From: Chrysemys picta bellii
Lineage: Eukaryota > Chordata > Testudines > Emydidae
Assembly (NCBI RefSeq): GCF_011386835.1
Contig: NC_088792.1
Location: 65,926,287-65,990,286, forward strand
Length of the DNA: 64,000 nucleotides
Direction: 5' to 3'
How positions within the stretch are numbered: position 1 is the first letter of the stretch; every line of letters begins with the position of its first letter. The notes beneath the pieces were generated by a model. It saw only the letters and a program-made list of their open reading frames with translations. It did no database searches and had not been told where the DNA came from. The translations under genes were made by a program, and so were the position numbers. Of this stretch, positions 49,045 through 60,599 are shown one piece after another.

Positions 49045-50537
49045 TAGTAAGGCATTTGATACAGTTCCACATGGGGAATTATTAGCTAAATTGGAAAAGA
49101 TGAGGATCGATATGAAAATTGAAAGGTGGATAAGGAACTGGTTAAAGGGGAGACTACAATGGTTCATACTGAAAGGTGAACTGTCAGGCTGGAAGGACGT
49201 TACTAGTGGAGTTCCTCAGGGATCTGTTTTGGGACCAATCTTATTTAATCTTTTTATTACTGACCTTGGCACAAAAAGTGGGAATGTGCTAACAAAGTTT
49301 GCGGATGACACGAAGCTGGGAGGTATTGCCAATACAGAGAGGGACCGGGATATCCTACAGGAAGATCTGGATGACCTGGTAAACTGGAGTAATAGTAATA
49401 GGATGAAATTTAATAGTGAAAAGTGCAAGGTCATGCATTTAGGGATTAATAACAAGAATTTTTGTTATAAACTGGGGACGCATCACTTGGAAGTAACAGA
49501 GGAGGAGAAGGACCTCGGAGTATTGGTTGATCACAGGATGACTATGAGCCCCCAATGTGATATGGCTGTGAAAAAAGCTAATGCGGTCTTGGGATGCATC
49601 AGGCGAGGTATTTCCAGTAGAGATAAGGAGGTGTTAGTACCGTTATACAAGGCACTGGTGAGAATATACAAGGCATCTGGAATATTGTGTGCAGTTCTGG
49701 TCTCCCATCTTTAAGAAGGATTAATTCAAACTGGAACAGGTACAGAGAAGGGCTACTAGGATGATCTGAGTAATGGAAAACCTGTCTTATGAAAGGAGAC
49801 TCAAAGAGCTTGGCTTGTTTAGCCTAACCAAAAGAAGGCTGAGGGGAGATATGATTGTTCTCTATAAATATATCAGAGGAATAAATACCAGGGAGGGAGA
49901 GGAATTATTTAAGCTCAGTACCAATGTGGACACAAGAACAAATGGATATAAACTGGCCATCAGAAAATTAGATGAAGGTTTCTAACCATCAGAGGAGTGA
50001 AGTTCTGGAATAGCCTTCCAAGGGGAGCAATGGAGGCAAAAGACATATCTGGCTTCAAGACTAAGCTTGAAAAATTTATGGAAGGGATGGTATGATGGGA
50101 TAGCCTAATTTTGGCAATTAATTGATCTTTGACTATTAACGGTAAATATGTCCAATGGCCTGTGATGGGACACTAGATAGGGTGGGATCTGAGTTACTAC
50201 AGAGAATTCTTTCCTGGGTGTCCGGCTAGTGAGTCTTGCCCACATGCTCAGGGTTTAGCTGATCACCATATTTGGAGTCGGGAAGGAATTTTCCTGCAGG
50301 TCACATTGGCAGAGGCCCTGGGGTTTTTCGCCTACCTCTGCAGCATGGGATATGGGAAACTTGCTGGAGGATTCTCTGCACCTTGAAGTCTTTAAACCAC
50401 AAGTTGAGGACTTCAATAGCTCAGACATAGGTCAGGGGTTTGTTGCAGGAGTGGGTGGGTGAGATTCTGCGTTGTGCAGGAGGTCAGATTAGAAGATCAT
50501 AATGGTCCCTTCTGACCTTAAAGTCTATGAGTCTATA
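49045..50537 (+). mobile_element. CR1 LINE, 5'-truncated, reverse transcriptase partly open
   Basis: Begins in the reverse transcriptase at SKAFDTVPHGELLAKLE. The frame stays open for about 223 codons to 49714, with GVPQGSVLGPILFNLF and the catalytic FADD at 49298-49309. It then passes DLGVLVDHRM and GCIRRGISSRDKE. After a disruption near 49660 the C-terminal part continues in other frames (FWNSLPRGAME). The 3' UTR has GGAGGTCAGATTAGAAGATC and CCTTCTGACCTTAAAGTC and ends in TCTATGAGTCTATAAAT, the CR1-type terminal repeat. The endonuclease and ORF1 are missing. The long open stretch makes it the youngest LINE of the window. Confidence 0.93.
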
Positions 50538-50937
50538 AATTATGTTCTCCTAGCTCTGGTTTTAGTAACTATACAACAACCAAATAGGCAATATTCAGGT
50601 GGCTGAATAGCTCCTGTACTCATGGCATTCAGAAAAATGTACTGTTCAATTCATAACATTAAATTCAATAAACAAATGTAAAAGTGACTATTGAACATGC
50701 GACCTTTCAACTTTTGATGGCCAAATACAATATAATTGACAAGACTGTGACATGAGGGATTAAAAATAGATAGCTGGTTACCTGTTCATGATTCCCAATC
50801 TAGCTGAGACAGGGTCACAAGACCTGCTGTGAAAAAGCCTCACACAGCACAGTATAACTTTGATGCTACAGAATATTTATGAGGGAAACACACTTAAGTC
50901 ATTAAACTTATTCCATAATTAGTGCAGACAGATTTTG

Positions 50938-51062
50938 TCATTTATTTCTTGTAGTTGGGTATACCTAGAAGCCACAACAGAAATCATGGTCCCATTGTGC
51001 TGGGCACTGTTCAAGCACATAGTAGAGACAGTCCCTAAAGAGCTTACAAAGTGCCCAGGATC
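50938..51062 (+). repeat. old interspersed repeat (CCCATTGTGCTGGGCACTGT type)
   Basis: CCCATTGTGCTGGGCACTGT, AAGCACATAGTAGAGACAGT and CCCTAAAGAGCTTACAAAGT are the recognisable blocks of a widespread reptile repeat. A weaker relative is at 59535-59605 (CCTATTGTACTAGGTGTTAT). Confidence 0.5.
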
Positions 51063-52412
51063 AGAGAGGAAGTATATGGTTGAATTGGAAACTGAACACA
51101 CATATCCTAAATTCCAGGCCACTAACAAAAAGACCAACCCATCCTTTCAGTTTTACTGCTTTCTACTGCTTTTTAGTCTTATCTCCTACATTGTAGGAGA
51201 CAAAAATTGTTGGAAAAACCTATGTAAAAATGATATGAAAGTTAAAATATTTTTGAATACTCCCAGGGCCATCAGGATACAGGTTAGCAATATTTTGAAT
51301 ACAAATTTTTTATTAATGTGAAAGTAAATTTTATAACTCCTGGCTCTCAACATACTTTCCAGTTTAACTCATTCAAGCTATGACCATTACTACTGCAGCT
51401 CCGCTTATTGCTTGAAAGGGCCCCATGAAGATGTGAAATGAAGCTACCCTATAGTGAGGTTTACTTTAGTAGTTACATATTTAGGGGGAAAATAAATTTA
51501 TAAAAGGTATAGGCAAATGTACAGGACCATAACCTGCCAGGTGCTGAATACTCAAAGCACAGTGCAAGTGGCATCCAACACATGGCAGGCCCGGGCCCAA
51601 ATAGACTGATGTTTTTGACCTTGTGACTTTGGACTTTAAACCCATTGAAGGTCAGTTCTTTATTTTTCAGGGCATTCAGTGCACACAGATACACTCCAAA
51701 TAAACAGAGGATCTATCCATGTGATGAACTCTGCAATTTAGTTCCTGGTCACATATATGGAAAATTATGCCCTTACAGCTACCCCAGCAGATCATCTCTT
51801 GAGCCTTTCTAAACACAGAGAAGTCTTTCTACACTTCCACAAGTGTACAATAAACATTCTTATCAGCTTCCATAATTATCGGCTCTGATAGTTCATTGAA
51901 ATGCAGTTAACACTTAAGTTCATAAGAAGAGCACAATTTCCAAAGAGTGCCACCCAACCGTATTTTTTCTAATGGATAAAATATTCAACATGCAACAAAT
52001 ATAGAAAGTTAGGTCTATGTCACATGCGATTTATTTTTTCCTCTAAGATACTGGTTGATAGTAGTGCTTTCTCTGAACAGCAAAAGAAACAGAATTCTAT
52101 CTTGCATTATTGCATATCAAATGACTGAGTATTGGCATTTTTTATTTTAAAATGTCATTTTTACACATAGCAATTGAATATCTCATTTTCAGACAGCTTA
52201 CTAAAACATAAACAAGAATAAAAGACACGTCTTCCTGCTATTTTACTGTCTGTAATAAACTCCAAGGTCTATTGCCAAGAGAAAATTTTGAGATTTACGT
52301 TTGATTATCAAGAGGAGTAAACGTTTGACCATGTCTGAAAAACCAGAGTAAGAAATCACTGTATTATCAGATTCATGCTGGATGATATGAAAAAACAAAG
52401 TCAAGTTTCCCA

Positions 52413-52742
52413 GTGCCTTTATTTACAGATCACCACCACACCTCTCCAATCCAACACATTGCACTGTTGCAAGGGATATTGAGATCATATATTAGACAGA
52501 AGTGGATGGCATATGGAGTGGATAGAGAACCTCTAGTTAATACAAATGGTAAAATGAAGGAAGAAAAAATGATGGGCAAGTTGGCAGAAAAAGCTGTAAG
52601 GCAAGTCAATTTTATAATTAAAAAATTATGTAGCAGAGACAATGCTAATGAGCCAAAATTCCCACAAGACTATTTTTACTATTTGTCTGATTTTGATGTC
52701 CTGATTCACCAAGACGGAAGTGTCCTCACTCAGACTTGGTAA
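52413..52742 (+). CDS. unrecognised open frame, 109 codons, doubtful
   Basis: This frame lies antisense in the SKAP2 intron, about 180 bases from the linker exon. Parts look protein-like (MMGKLAEKAVRQVNFIIKKL and EPKFPQDYFYYLSDFDVLIH), with many charged residues and few low-complexity runs. I recognise no family and see no splice, promoter or poly(A) context. Frames of this length also arise by chance here, so it is listed only as a candidate fossil coding fragment. Confidence 0.15.
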   Translation: MPLFTDHHHTSPIQHIALLQGILRSYIRQKWMAYGVDREPLVNTNGKMKEEKMMGKLAEKAVRQVNFIIKKLCSRDNANEPKFPQDYFYYLSDFDVLIHQDGSVLTQTW

Positions 52743-52920
52743 AGGGAGTATATTCTTTTCGTTACTATAGTAGAACAGTACAATTCAAAACTCAAGGGCT
52801 TCTATATTAATCTGAGTACTTTAGCCACTCACTGTCACTCCTTCACAGTTACCAGACCAGAAACTGAGCTTCTCTCAAAACACATCAGATTTCTCTAGTC
52901 ACATAAAACCTCAGAAATAC

Positions 52921-53031
52921 CTGGAAGTTCTTCATAAATGTCATCGTCTATTGGTGCAGTGCTGACTGGAGGAGAAACTTGTCCAACGTCATCATATTCT
53001 TCCTCCTCAGGAATGACATTAGATCCCAAGT
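52921..53031 (-). CDS. SKAP2: SKAP2 exon: acidic linker with Src-family tyrosine site
   Basis: This exon of 111 bp completes the split Asp codon and encodes an acidic, Pro/Ser-containing linker between the PH and SH3 domains. It includes EEEEYDDVG and ends with IDDDIYEELP plus one base. The tyrosine in the IYEELP motif corresponds to the residue in mammalian SKAP2 that is phosphorylated by Src-family kinases and read by SH2 domains. The YDDV motif is a second possible tyrosine site. The acceptor is AAACAG and the donor is GTATTT. By memory of mammalian SKAP2, the stretch between the two tyrosine motifs (GQVSPPVSTAP) is the most diverged part, as expected for a disordered linker. Confidence 0.95.
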
Positions 53032-53581
53032 CTGTTTAATAGCAGTTTAGAAAATTAGCATTTATGAGAATAGAAGACGACCCAAAGTGAATGTTTGTGC
53101 AGCATACAGCACACTATTTTAACGGGAATTTTACTGAATCTTAAGAACAAATGCTACTAACAATGGAATTACTTATATAGGTCCTTGTAGAAGAAAAATA
53201 TATTAACTACTTTGGTTTTCAGGTCTCAGAAAAGATCTTTAAGACACCAAGAAGATGGAAGTTGTTTAAGTTAAATTGTGCTCTTCTTCTACATACCATT
53301 TAAAGTGCTTTATGGTCATCAGATTCTCCAAGAGGTATAGGGATAGATCTATCTACAAAGAGTTTTAAGATATAGAAAATATTTGGAAAAACAGAGTCCT
53401 GGAAAAGAAAAAAAGTAATGCAAGAAGCACAATATAGCTGAGAATCAGCACATGCGGTCTGAAGCCTGGATTAAAAATGGTTCTACTGTATTATGCACAT
53501 ATAGAACATCAGTTAGTAGATAACGCTATTATTAATAAACATTATTAAAAACAAAGACTATTGTTTCACTGATTGACTTAC
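53032..53581 (-). other. SKAP2: SKAP2 intron, 550 bp
   Basis: A short AT-rich intron with GTAAGTC donor and AAACAG acceptor. I see no repeat or gene in it. Confidence 0.85.
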
Positions 53582-53645
53582 CTTGCAATACAAATTTGAT
53601 TTCTTGTAACCATTCCTCTGCTTCTTTGGGAGTAGCTGCTGTAAA
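53582..53645 (-). CDS. SKAP2: SKAP2 exon: C-terminal helix of the PH domain
   Basis: This exon of 64 bp lies between the acceptor ATTGTAG and the strong donor GTAAGTC. It encodes FTAATPKEAEEWLQEIKFVL and Q, followed by one base of a split Asp codon. The Trp in the EEWLQ helix is the near-invariant Trp of PH domains, which packs the C-terminal helix against the barrel. A second acceptor-like CAG lies seven bases into the exon. The upstream TAG was chosen because it keeps the Tyr-Gln-Phe-Thr junction and phase expected for the family. Confidence 0.93.
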
Positions 53646-54558
53646 CTACAATAAGCATAATATTAATAATAGTTATAACGGTCATATAAATACAAACACC
53701 ACCACATTTGTAATGGAAGGAAATGTAGCATTCTTGTCACTTCTTCAAGGAACCATTAGTAATTCTCTTCATGTCTTCTGGTACTTTTCTTGCAAGGATG
53801 CTTCTTATAATGTACAGTTAATTTTGACAAATTTACGTAATGGAAGCAGAGGATGATGGATTTGAAACTCTGATCAGCAGCTGGCAGCTGTGCAGAAAAA
53901 AGCTGCTTCTCTTCATCAATGTCAAAGCCAGAACTGATGAACAAAATTTGCCCTTGACAATTAGAAGACACCCATGAATTTCTTTAGACTGCTGGATACA
54001 GTTTTCTTAAAAATGTTCTTGTCAGATTCCAACACACTACCTGACAACTTAATTAACTGGCTTTCAACTGCAATCTCAGATATTTAAAACTTATTAAACT
54101 TACATTCCATATTGATGCCTAGCTGATAGATCTTTGAATTGCATAGCTGATATGTGCTTCAACCTTGATGTTCCTTCCAAAGCCCTAAGCAATACAATAT
54201 GTATTTAACTCAGATATTTCTTCTTTGATAACTCCATTTTTTTACTATATAATTCATCCAAAAAATCATAGACCAATTATATATAGATATTATAGATATA
54301 ATGCTAACACTTAAATGACCAATAGATAAAAGTAATAGATTTGCTTGTTCTTGTTCAAAAAAAGATAGTATTTGAACTTAATCTGAATTTTTTCAAAATG
54401 TATTTCCTATTATATGAATGTACAGTGTAAGCAAGCCAGTGTTCGTTTTTTTCACTAATGTGTCAGGGAGAGTTGTTTTACTGAAATGTTAATGTCTCCG
54501 TAACTGGAATCATAACGGTTTTATCAATTTAATTTCAAGACGACATAAGAAGTCCAAC
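53646..54558 (-). other. SKAP2: SKAP2 intron, 913 bp
   Basis: This intron separates the two PH-domain exons. It runs from the GTTGGA donor to the TTATTGTAG acceptor. It is AT-rich, and I see no repeat family or RNA gene in it. A short open frame on the opposite strand near 53596-53856 straddles the exon and is a chance frame. Confidence 0.85.
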
Positions 54559-54683
54559 CTGATAAATGCGTTTATCAGGAGCCGAGATTTCAAAACAGCA
54601 ATCTTTCTTTCCATCCTTCCGAAGAGTATTATTCATTCTGACGGTGTATCCATCTATAGCAAATTCACCTTTCTGTTGTTTGT
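54559..54683 (-). CDS. SKAP2: SKAP2 exon: central and C-terminal PH-domain strands
   Basis: This exon of 125 bp starts after the acceptor CTCCAACAG and ends at CAG before the donor GTTGGA. It supplies the last two bases of a split codon and then 41 codons. The translation includes KQQKGEFAIDGYTVRMNN and KKDCCFEISAPDKRIYQ, which are the middle and late beta strands of the SKAP2 PH domain, the part that binds phosphoinositides and helps recruit the protein to membranes. The donor is weaker than the others (GTTGG rather than GTAAG), but the phase and the protein match settle it. The preceding PH exon, which should carry the WQKRW-type segment, is not visible up to position 64000. Confidence 0.95.
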
Positions 54684-57240
54684 CTGTTGGAGATAAAAAC
54701 AAAGTTAGAACTTCATTTACAACAGCGAATGTAAGCGGTCCAGCAGGTTATCATTTATTCAGATTTTGTTTTGTGTTTCATGAATATTGCAATGAACAGG
54801 GAGGTTTTTAGCAAAATAATTAGGTGATGCTTTTGGAGATAAAGCTTTATTTTAAAAGAAGGTATAAACTAAAGTACATTTTTTATGTAGGATGCCTAAG
54901 GAATCCCACAGGGAGATGTCTGCAGATGGTGGTCCTATTTAGTAAGAAGTGCATGCTATGACATGTCTAGGGAAAGCCAAGAACTGGAACATGGAACTCA
55001 CAAGACAAGTTTACCATAAATCAGTCTTTCTTTCAGTTTCAATGGGAAAACCTTTCTAGCTTATAACTTGCTGAGTCCCTTGCTAAACTTACCACCCTCA
55101 TCCCTCAAAACAGTAAACTTCAAATTCACTTTTAAGCAACTGTAAAAGCCTCTCTTTCTACCGAATCCTCTTCAAGATGCACCTTCTTTGTGCAAACTCT
55201 TGAATCAATTTAGAAACTCATTTAATACCTGCAGTGTGTTCCAAGAGAATTCTCCACCTAACACTACAACTGTTGAATTACAAGCCAAGAAGAGGATAGA
55301 ATTTGATCACAGTTCAACACTTTGGGCCATGTGTTTATATCACAGACAATTCCAGATCACAATTTTATGTATTCTCAAGGTTCTTGTTTATAAGGGGCTG
55401 ATTTACAAACAGCTATTCTGAAAGTGAGACATGGCTTAAAAAAAGGCAGGGTTTAAACACACAAAATGTTTGGATCAAGATATCTCTGTTTCTTTTAGAG
55501 ACTACACTCTTCAAGGTAGGGCCTACACCATCTTTATATGTGGAAAGTGTCCAGTACAAACAAAACATGAATAAGTAACAACAACAATGTTGAGATCCAT
55601 AATCTCCATATGCCATCTTGCTATACTCAAGGTAAAGATGGCTGAAGTCTGCACTGTAAATCTTCATCAGTGATACTTCGCCCACTCGTAGTATGTTATT
55701 GTGTACATGAGAGCTAAATAATGAAAGTAGCACTAAGGCCTTTATTACACTAGAAAAATATTCATTGCTGATGAGTATTAGCAATGGGTTCACTTAAACC
55801 AGTGCTGAACATAGCTTAGCTGCAAGTGTGGCCAAGGACAAATAATTTTCAGCACCTCTTCAGAAACATCAGTATGACACCTGTTGTCAGCAAGGGATAC
55901 ATTTCCTGATAAGGGTAGGAAAGGCTTAAGAGACTATGGCCTTCCACAGAGTTGTTGCATACCTAGAAAACTTGTAGAAAAGTTCATCTATTCTCCACTT
56001 CTTCAACAGTGAAATTAATTTCACCTGCACAAAGCCCAAGCAACTGGATTTTACTTGGAGGAAATGGTACCATGCACTGGACTTTGGGGGCTAAGGTACA
56101 AAGGGAGTTGCGTGATGGTGAAGGTCTATCCCCCTTGCCATCCTGGGGACAAAGCAGAGGGATGCAGCACGGCCTTGTCACATAAATACAGATCCTGTGG
56201 TTCCTTTCTTGACCTGCCCATATACCCATTTATGCAGAGTCAGTGTGGTGGTGATGCCAGGGTTGCATAGTCAGTCACCATACAACTACTCTGCTGGCAG
56301 CCCCACATGCACACAGTCCCAAATCTATTTGTGCTGCCCCACTACAATAGAGTGAGTTTTCCCCCCAGGCCAAGTAAACACTGAATAACAAATTTGCACA
56401 AATGAATTAAGAGCATAAAATTGAGTTCTCTGCCTCCTTTTCCTATTCACTTCCTCCAATAACTTTTACTATGTCTACATTAACTACTGTTATATAGTAT
56501 TAATATTTTATGTCTGTTCACTCCTCCATCCTCACCACATGCGCAAAATTCATGGAATTATATATTATCATACTGAGGCAGACACTAGAAATAATAACTT
56601 GCAACAGGCTAACCAAGTCCCTTTTCAATGAAATTCATTTCAGTCTAGAAATTTTATTGTTCATTCACTTATGACCTCAGGGAGCAGATGAAGTAGACTA
56701 CATTAATTTCTCATTCTCCGTGCTGGAAGTTTATCAAAACCCAGAAAGACAGTAGCACGAAGATGGAATAAACAAATACCAGGTTCAAAAGGTAAAACCA
56801 TTTTGTCAAGATAAAAATGAGGCAAGTTATTCAAATTTAGTATCTTGGAATATTTGTGAGAAATTCTCTCTCGTACTGATGACCACTTTATATGGTAATA
56901 CAGTTTTTCAGAGTTACTCTAGAATGATCTCTATACTGTACAAGTTTCTTCAAAAAAACAATACAATTAGACTACAAAGAATGCAATACAGACTGCAATA
57001 AATGCGAGCACAGCATATGCTGTTCATATTGTCTTGGATTGTTTTATTGTTTATATTATCATTGGTTTATCTCTCAAAACACACAACTCCAGTGCTAATG
57101 ATAACTACTTGTGTGCACCAGCAAGAAAATATATGCCCTTACTATTAAATTCTTCCAATCAACTTTACAAAATAAGCTACCTACAGTATTGCAGTTTTCC
57201 CTCCCTGGTCACATGTGCAATAAAGGACTCCCAACTAAGG

Positions 57241-57440
57241 CCCTGATCCTGTAAAGACTTTCACACACACTTGACTCTATGCACTGTGAGCAGTCCCACT
57301 CAATATGACTGCTTCCAGGCCCCCATTCAAAGCCCAGTGAAGTCAATGGACAGATGCGCATTGACTTCAAAATGGGCTTTGGGTCACTCCCACAGTGTAT
57401 AAATTAAGCATGTGCATGAGTCTTTGCAGGATCAAGCCCT
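57241..57440. mobile_element. palindromic MITE, about 200 bp, CCCTGATCCTGTAAAG ends
   Basis: Ends CCCTGATCCTGTAAAGACTT and TCTTTGCAGGATCAAGCCCT are inverted, with inner GAAGTCAATGG / CATTGACTTC pairing. It is the fullest copy of a family also seen at 32569-32696 and 20416-20493. Confidence 0.7.
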
Positions 57441-58329
57441 CACTGAGCAAATTCCTTTTTTGTATTTTTACAGAGGTGTTCATGCAGTTATCAGTTTACA
57501 ACAGAAGTATATTTCTGGATACCTTGAGCTCTATTGTGGTGAAAAGTTAAATGACTGTTACCATTTTAACTAAAATAGCTCAGACTTAAAGATTTTTACT
57601 TGAATTTGGAAGTTAGTTTCCTACTTTTTTTTTTAGTGTCGGCATATTTTAGGCATGCATGGATTCTTCTGCCTCTTGGGAGTAATTCTGCATTTTTCAA
57701 CTAAATTCCACAAGAACTAGGAGGATTTCATTTTCTGATTCCTGCATCTCCAACTCAAACCAGAGATTTTGCAAGGTCACAGTGTAAAAGTGATGGAGTG
57801 GCCAAGGGAAAAGAACTATGAACAGAACACAGTTTTCAGTGAAGGGGTAGTATTCTCATGGCCTCTCATTCTCCTGACAATTAGACTTGCAATCTGATAA
57901 CAGGAAACCCCTGGGTTGTTACAATATGCCACACAACTGCAACAGTGTAATATTGATAATGCTACTACAGAGGGACATGAACAGCATTAAGTCAACATTG
58001 TTCTAGTATCATCCTGCTAACATGATTCTCTGAATGTCCATTTCAGAATACGGCTTTATATTGCTCCTATCTCCTCTCTCAGGTGCATGTCAAAAGAAAG
58101 AGAAAACTCTGGGCCCCTGTGGAGAATTTTTGCTCCATAGAGCAACACTAGTATAAAATGAGTATAAAGCAATGAAAATCAGGCCCCATGTGTTTATTTT
58201 GTATAGCAGCTTTGACACAAAGTATATCAAAAATATTTTACAAAGATGAATAGTAAAGTATGAGATAAACTACTTATTTGGGAGGTATAGGCAGGAAAAA
58301 AGAGAGATGTTTTTGACTGAGATTTGAGA

Positions 58330-58710
58330 GTCTGTCAAGTGGAGAAAAGCATTCTAGGCTTTCACACCAGAAGTGGTGAATTATTGTGTTGGGATGGAGA
58401 TGACACGAGTGCTAGATGAGCAGAGGGAATCCCGAGAGAAGCCGAGAAAGACAAGGTTTTGAGGTAGCATGGGGCAACTGCGTCCATGAAGAATTTTGAA
58501 ATAAAGGAGGGTACACTTTGAACTAGATCTTGAAATGGTTGGGCTGCCAGTTTGAAGATGAAGGAGAGGTCGCCATACTTCTTAGCACATGTGAAAAGGA
58601 AGGCTGCAGCATTCCACAAATCCTGAAGTATGGAGAGAGCTAGGACTGTGGAGAAGGGAGCTGATATAGCAAGGCAGGAGGAGACAAAGACAGTGTGGGA
58701 TTTCAGATAA
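58330..58710 (+). repeat. probable old interspersed repeat
   Basis: The run from AAAAGCATTCTAGGC through GGAGATGACACGAGTGCTAG, AACTAGATCTTGAAATGGTT and TGTGAAAAGGAAGGCTGCAG reads like a known ancient reptile repeat, possibly a LINE 3' UTR. The family is uncertain. The 136-codon minus-strand frame over it is not convincing as a gene. Confidence 0.4.
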
Positions 58711-58974
58711 TGATAAAGTATGTACAGTATTTTTATTTGTGAGGTTGTAATGGCTCTGAATAACAGATACATGCAGCATTTACTTGTATCTAGGTAAGCA
58801 TTTTATCTACCCCAGAGCCTGGAGCAGTTCTAAGCTATTATGATGATACTTCTATGATCTGTTAGGTCAATGGGTATTTTGGCAAGCACACTAATACTGA
58901 AAATGTCAGCTATGTCTGACAGTCAGAAAAGGCATTTTGATCTGGTAAATAGTATTAACTGTTTCTATAATATA

Positions 58975-59191
58975 GGGCTTGTCTACACAATGGAGTAATG
59001 TGCACTAGGGGAGTGTAATTTCTAAAGTGAACTAGTGTGTTGTGTGTTAATTTGTCCATGTACATCCTGCTGGTGTGCACAAAATGTTCCCTAGTGTGCT
59101 TTAACCCAGTGCACCAAACAGGTCGACACAGACCATATTAGTGCTTTTTAGAAATCACATCCCTGTAGTGCACCACTGTGTAGACAAGCCC
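58975..59191. mobile_element. 217-bp MITE with 14-bp perfect inverted ends and TA flanks
   Basis: GGGCTTGTCTACAC at the left and its exact complement GTGTAGACAAGCCC at the right. TA lies directly outside both ends (58973-58974 and 59192-59193), which would suit a Tc1/mariner-type insertion. Inner arms around GTGCACTA / TAGTGCAC also pair. No coding capacity. Confidence 0.85.
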
Positions 59192-59257
59192 TAGGGTGCC
59201 AGATGTCCCGATAGTCAGGATTTTGTCTTATATAGGCACCTATTACCCCCCACATCC
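59192..59257 (+). mobile_element. partial MITE of the TAGGGTGCCAGATGTCCCGA family
   Basis: Begins directly at the end of the 217-bp MITE with TAGGGTGCCAGATGTCCCGA, then TCTTATATAGGCACCTATTA and a C run. Related by its end to 15964-16177. The right end is missing. Confidence 0.6.
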
Positions 59258-60599
59258 TGCTGGAATGACTCCTCAGGGCCAAAGAAGCTGGGCACAAAGT
59301 TAGAACAAGTTTACGACTGCTCTAAGTTGCCAGTGCTGATAAGTGAAGAGTGCTGATAAGGGAAGAGGAACTGTGACTTAAAGCTACCTTCTCTTACCTC
59401 TGGTGCTGCACAGAACATAGCTCAGCTGGACCAGAGAATCTGAGCCACTGTTTTACATCCTGCTTGATTAATATTTTCTTCCATTTCATGTTTCTTTGGA
59501 CTTCAAAAGTTTAATTATTACTATTTAAGTATATTTTAGTAGGATCTAAAGGTCCCAGTCAGGGTCCTATTGTACTAGGTGTTATACAAACATGTAAATC
59601 TGGAGCTAAAGTGTGTGCTTGGTTGTGCATGCAACCCCCACTTCCCCCCATTAAATTCAACAGGAACTGCAAACATGTAGTTAAAGGCAAAACTATATGC
59701 CATGAGCTTTTAAGAAAGAAGAAATCTTTGACCAAGTTGTGAGCATGTATTCTCATGTGTATACTTGGCAAACCAATCTCAAACTGACGTGCATCCAGCT
59801 GATAAGTAGGGAGAATGTGGGCTTGTTGACTGGTCGTTACACAATTGTGGTGTCTCTTCCTACCCTGTCAGCTTTTGTTTTCAATAGCTTGCAATGGACT
59901 ATTTAGACCATATTATTTGTGACTGAAACATAAAAAAAAACTATAGCTAGAGGAAATCCTCCAAACACCAGAGTTGGTGCTTATTGTTTTGAACAGAGGA
60001 CATGAATATACAGTAGTGATTAAGAACATCTTGAAGACAAGGCTGGTGGCTCTTTAGAGTTAACTTGACACACTCCTCAGTATTCAGAAGAATTTAAAAT
60101 TAATGGATTAAAAACATATTTGATATTACAATTCTTGCACATGCAAAACTCCCATTGACTTCTGACCTGGACTTATATGCAAGGAAAGAATACACGATCG
60201 AGCCTTTATGGGTAGTCACAATGAAGGAAGGAGAAATGGACATATCTTAGGTACGGGGTTTAGACTGGATTCAGTTGTATTCCTGCCAATGTTAAGGCTG
60301 GTAATATAACTGCAAACTTGACCAACCTCATGGCTAACATTGGTAAGAAGCCTATATTTTAGTCCGTGTTGAGAAACAAATGCAATAATAGTAGCAGACT
60401 GGAGGCTCTGCAAGGAAATTAAAAATCTCTCACAATAGTTTTAGAGACTGAAAAAAATGTATTGACAAAAAAGGTTGCTGTTAATAATACATTAAATGAT
60501 ATATTCAGCTCACAAAAGGAAGCTAGGGAGAACTGATACAAAAAACTCCAAGATCATTTTCTAGGGGAAGAAGAAATAGTAAAAGAAACAAGCCAGGAT

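Larger units (their letters stand above)
31257..52920 (-). other. SKAP2: SKAP2 intron, 21.7 kb, rich in mobile elements
   Basis: This is the largest intron seen here, separating the two linker exons. It contains palindromic MITEs, an L2-type LINE tail (36552-36650), two hAT elements (37262-37549 and 42344-43086), an unrecognised open frame (40369-40860), the R2-like retrotransposon (46031-47967), a CR1 LINE (49045-50537) and microsatellites. In the remaining stretches (about 32940-36550, 38050-40370, 43090-45910 and 51060-52410) I see only unique-looking AT-rich DNA. Confidence 0.85.

Noticed and set aside
55413..55793. 126-codon minus-strand frame in the SKAP2 upstream intron
   Set aside because: The composition looks random and I see no motif or splice signals matching the SKAP2 phase.
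58362..58772. 136-codon minus-strand frame
   Set aside because: Lies on a probable old interspersed repeat and has no recognisable domain.
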